From a virus: a DNA stretch of 64,000 bases. Under the pieces are notes generated by a model. That model was not told the origin of the DNA and ran no database searches. It saw only the letters and a list, made by a program, of their open reading frames with translations. Position numbers and translations under genes: made by a program. This document shows positions 63,226 through 64,000 of this stretch, in pieces (position 1 is the stretch's first letter; every line of letters starts with the position of its first letter). The stretch lies in IMG/VR virus record IMGVR_UViG_3300021339_000007, positions 1 to 64,000 of that record, one strand, 5' to 3'.

Positions 63226-63833
63226 GGCTGCTTTTTCCCCCAATGGGCACGCGCCCAAATCCTTTTGCATTCTCTGCACTCCCTAATAATTCCGGATTTG
63301 AATCTCCGAACTTGAGTGTTGAGAGCGTTGAACTCGTGCCCGCGCTTGCAGTGCGTTTTGTTACGGTTGATGTATGCAGGACTCGAAGGAGTGACCGCTG
63401 AGTGCTCTAGAGCCGTGAGGTTTTGAAGATGGTTCGGATTCACACATCTCTTGTTTTCGCAAGTGTGATGCAGGTCACTCTTTGTCTTTTTGTGCCCCGC
63501 GACCACCTCGTAGGCGTAAACATGAGCTTTGATGCATTTGCCGTTGACCCACATCTCACCATAAGGTTTATCAGGCGAGTTCAAAGGCCAAATCCAGCAC
63601 CCGTTTTCCTGCTTGATGACTACGGACAGAAACAGTTCCGGCGTCCATTTAAGCAGCTTCCTGAGGCCCAAGATGCCGCATCTGGATTTAATAGCACCGG
63701 GAGTGCGGGCGATTAATTCGCTGAGCTGTTGGATTGTGTGATTGGGATGAAGGAGACGAAGAAGGGCATCTTCTTCAGGAGTCCACGGAGTACGACCGGC
63801 AGTAACGCCGGTAAATGGGGGTACACTAGCCAT
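63222..63833 (-). CDS. HNH endonuclease with N-terminal Myb/SANT-like domain
   Basis: A 203-residue protein from MASVPPFTGVTAGRTPWTPE. Residues about 12-60 (TPWTPEEDALLRLLHPNHTI, then SELIARTPGAIKSRCGILGL) form a Myb-like three-helix domain. The HNH domain follows: WPLNSPDKPYGEMWVNGKCI, LHHTCENKRCVNPNHLQNLT (His-His, Cys pair and the distal N-H), and CKRGHEFNALNT with CRECKR. It resembles phage HNH nucleases with a separate DNA-recognition module. First gene of the replication operon; start chosen from AAAGGTGATCATC before ATG 63833. Confidence 0.85.
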   Translation of the reverse strand: MASVPPFTGVTAGRTPWTPEEDALLRLLHPNHTIQQLSELIARTPGAIKSRCGILGLRKLLKWTPELFLSVVIKQENGCWIWPLNSPDKPYGEMWVNGKCIKAHVYAYEVVAGHKKTKSDLHHTCENKRCVNPNHLQNLTALEHSAVTPSSPAYINRNKTHCKRGHEFNALNTQVRRFKSGIIRECRECKRIWARAHWGKKQP

Positions 63834-63877
63834 GATGATCACCTTTCGGAAGAAGGTTGATTGTCCACGCGGAGGGG

Positions 63878-64000
63878 TCGCCAAACCGCCTCCGCACACC
63901 CCTAAATTATACCCGGAAATGCTCGTCATTCGTACACCTTTTGATCTCAAAATCACTCTACTGACAATCTAGCTATCTCACGGTCAATCAGTTCGATGTC
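63878..64000. repeat. Terminal direct repeat, right copy (circle closure)
   Basis: Identical to positions 1-123. Includes the candidate leftward promoter (-10 at 63906-63911) that reads into the HNH gene. Confidence 0.95.

Noticed and set aside
1-64000. CRISPR arrays, insertion sequences or transposases
   Set aside because: No regularly spaced repeat-spacer arrays were seen, and no transposase-like protein; the direct repeats found are tandem duplications, iterons or period-5 tracts.

Overview
The window is an essentially complete, circularly permuted genome of a tailed temperate phage (siphovirus type). The first 123 bases are repeated exactly as the last 123 bases, so the molecule closes into a circle of 63,877 unique bases. 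The phage assignment rests on a full head-tail module: terminase, HK97-type portal, protease and capsid, a frameshifted tail chaperone, and an 1158-residue tape measure with no sheath gene. It also carries a large serine integrase with a candidate attP, and a repressor-type switch. Base composition is GC-rich by eye. Promoters are sigma-70-like (TTGACA, 17-base spacer, TATAAT-like) and ribosome sites are GGAGG-like. The host cannot be named from the sequence; at least two genes look leaderless.

Layout. (1) From about 8.2 kb leftward through the circle junction (1 = 63,878) and on down to 52.2 kb, nearly all genes lie on the minus strand as tightly coupled early genes. The part 8.2-0.1 kb holds two small HTH proteins, zinc-ribbon and membrane proteins, a metallopeptidase-domain protein, an Ig-like protein, a DUF5131 (Gp37/Gp68) protein and a C5 cytosine methyltransferase. 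The part 63.8-52.2 kb holds replication and nucleotide genes: HNH nuclease, two MazG-type proteins, an ASCH-domain protein, an initiator with iteron-like repeats, DnaB helicase, RusA resolvase and a PRAI-like barrel. (2) 8.4-13.9 kb, plus strand: XRE repressor, lipoprotein, HipA-like kinase with its DUF3037 partner, a small possible ImmA-like protein, and the serine integrase followed by a 46-bp palindromic candidate attP. (3) 14-19.3 kb is mixed: a Rad52/ERF-like annealing protein, a SWIM zinc-finger protein, a leaderless excisionase-type HTH, an XRE protein, an orphan pair at 16.6-18.0 kb and a sigma factor, followed by an initiator-like tRNA-Met. (4) 19.5-30.5 kb, plus strand: packaging, head and tail-tube genes, ending in a tail chaperone with a -1 frameshift. 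(5) 30.5-33.4 kb: an accessory island, mainly on the opposite strand (HNH nuclease, LuxR-type HTH, orphan genes), bounded by a remnant of the tape-measure start. (6) 33.5-52.1 kb: tape measure, tail tip, fibre and receptor proteins including an SGNH hydrolase, then membrane/holin candidates, an M15 peptidase endolysin and a gingipain-like/malectin protein.

Working together: a divergent promoter and operator region at 8.22-8.41 kb separates repressor from early leftward transcription. Sequence at the circle junction suggests that the replication operon promoter carries the same operator half-site. Points that deserve most attention are: a hairpin-filled repeat region inside the methyltransferase; two paralogous promoter/leader islands (15.1 kb and 32.6 kb); two copies of a period-5 GGNNN repeat (30.9 and 33.0 kb); the tape-measure remnant beside the accessory island; and the C25-like tail protein lacking the catalytic histidine.
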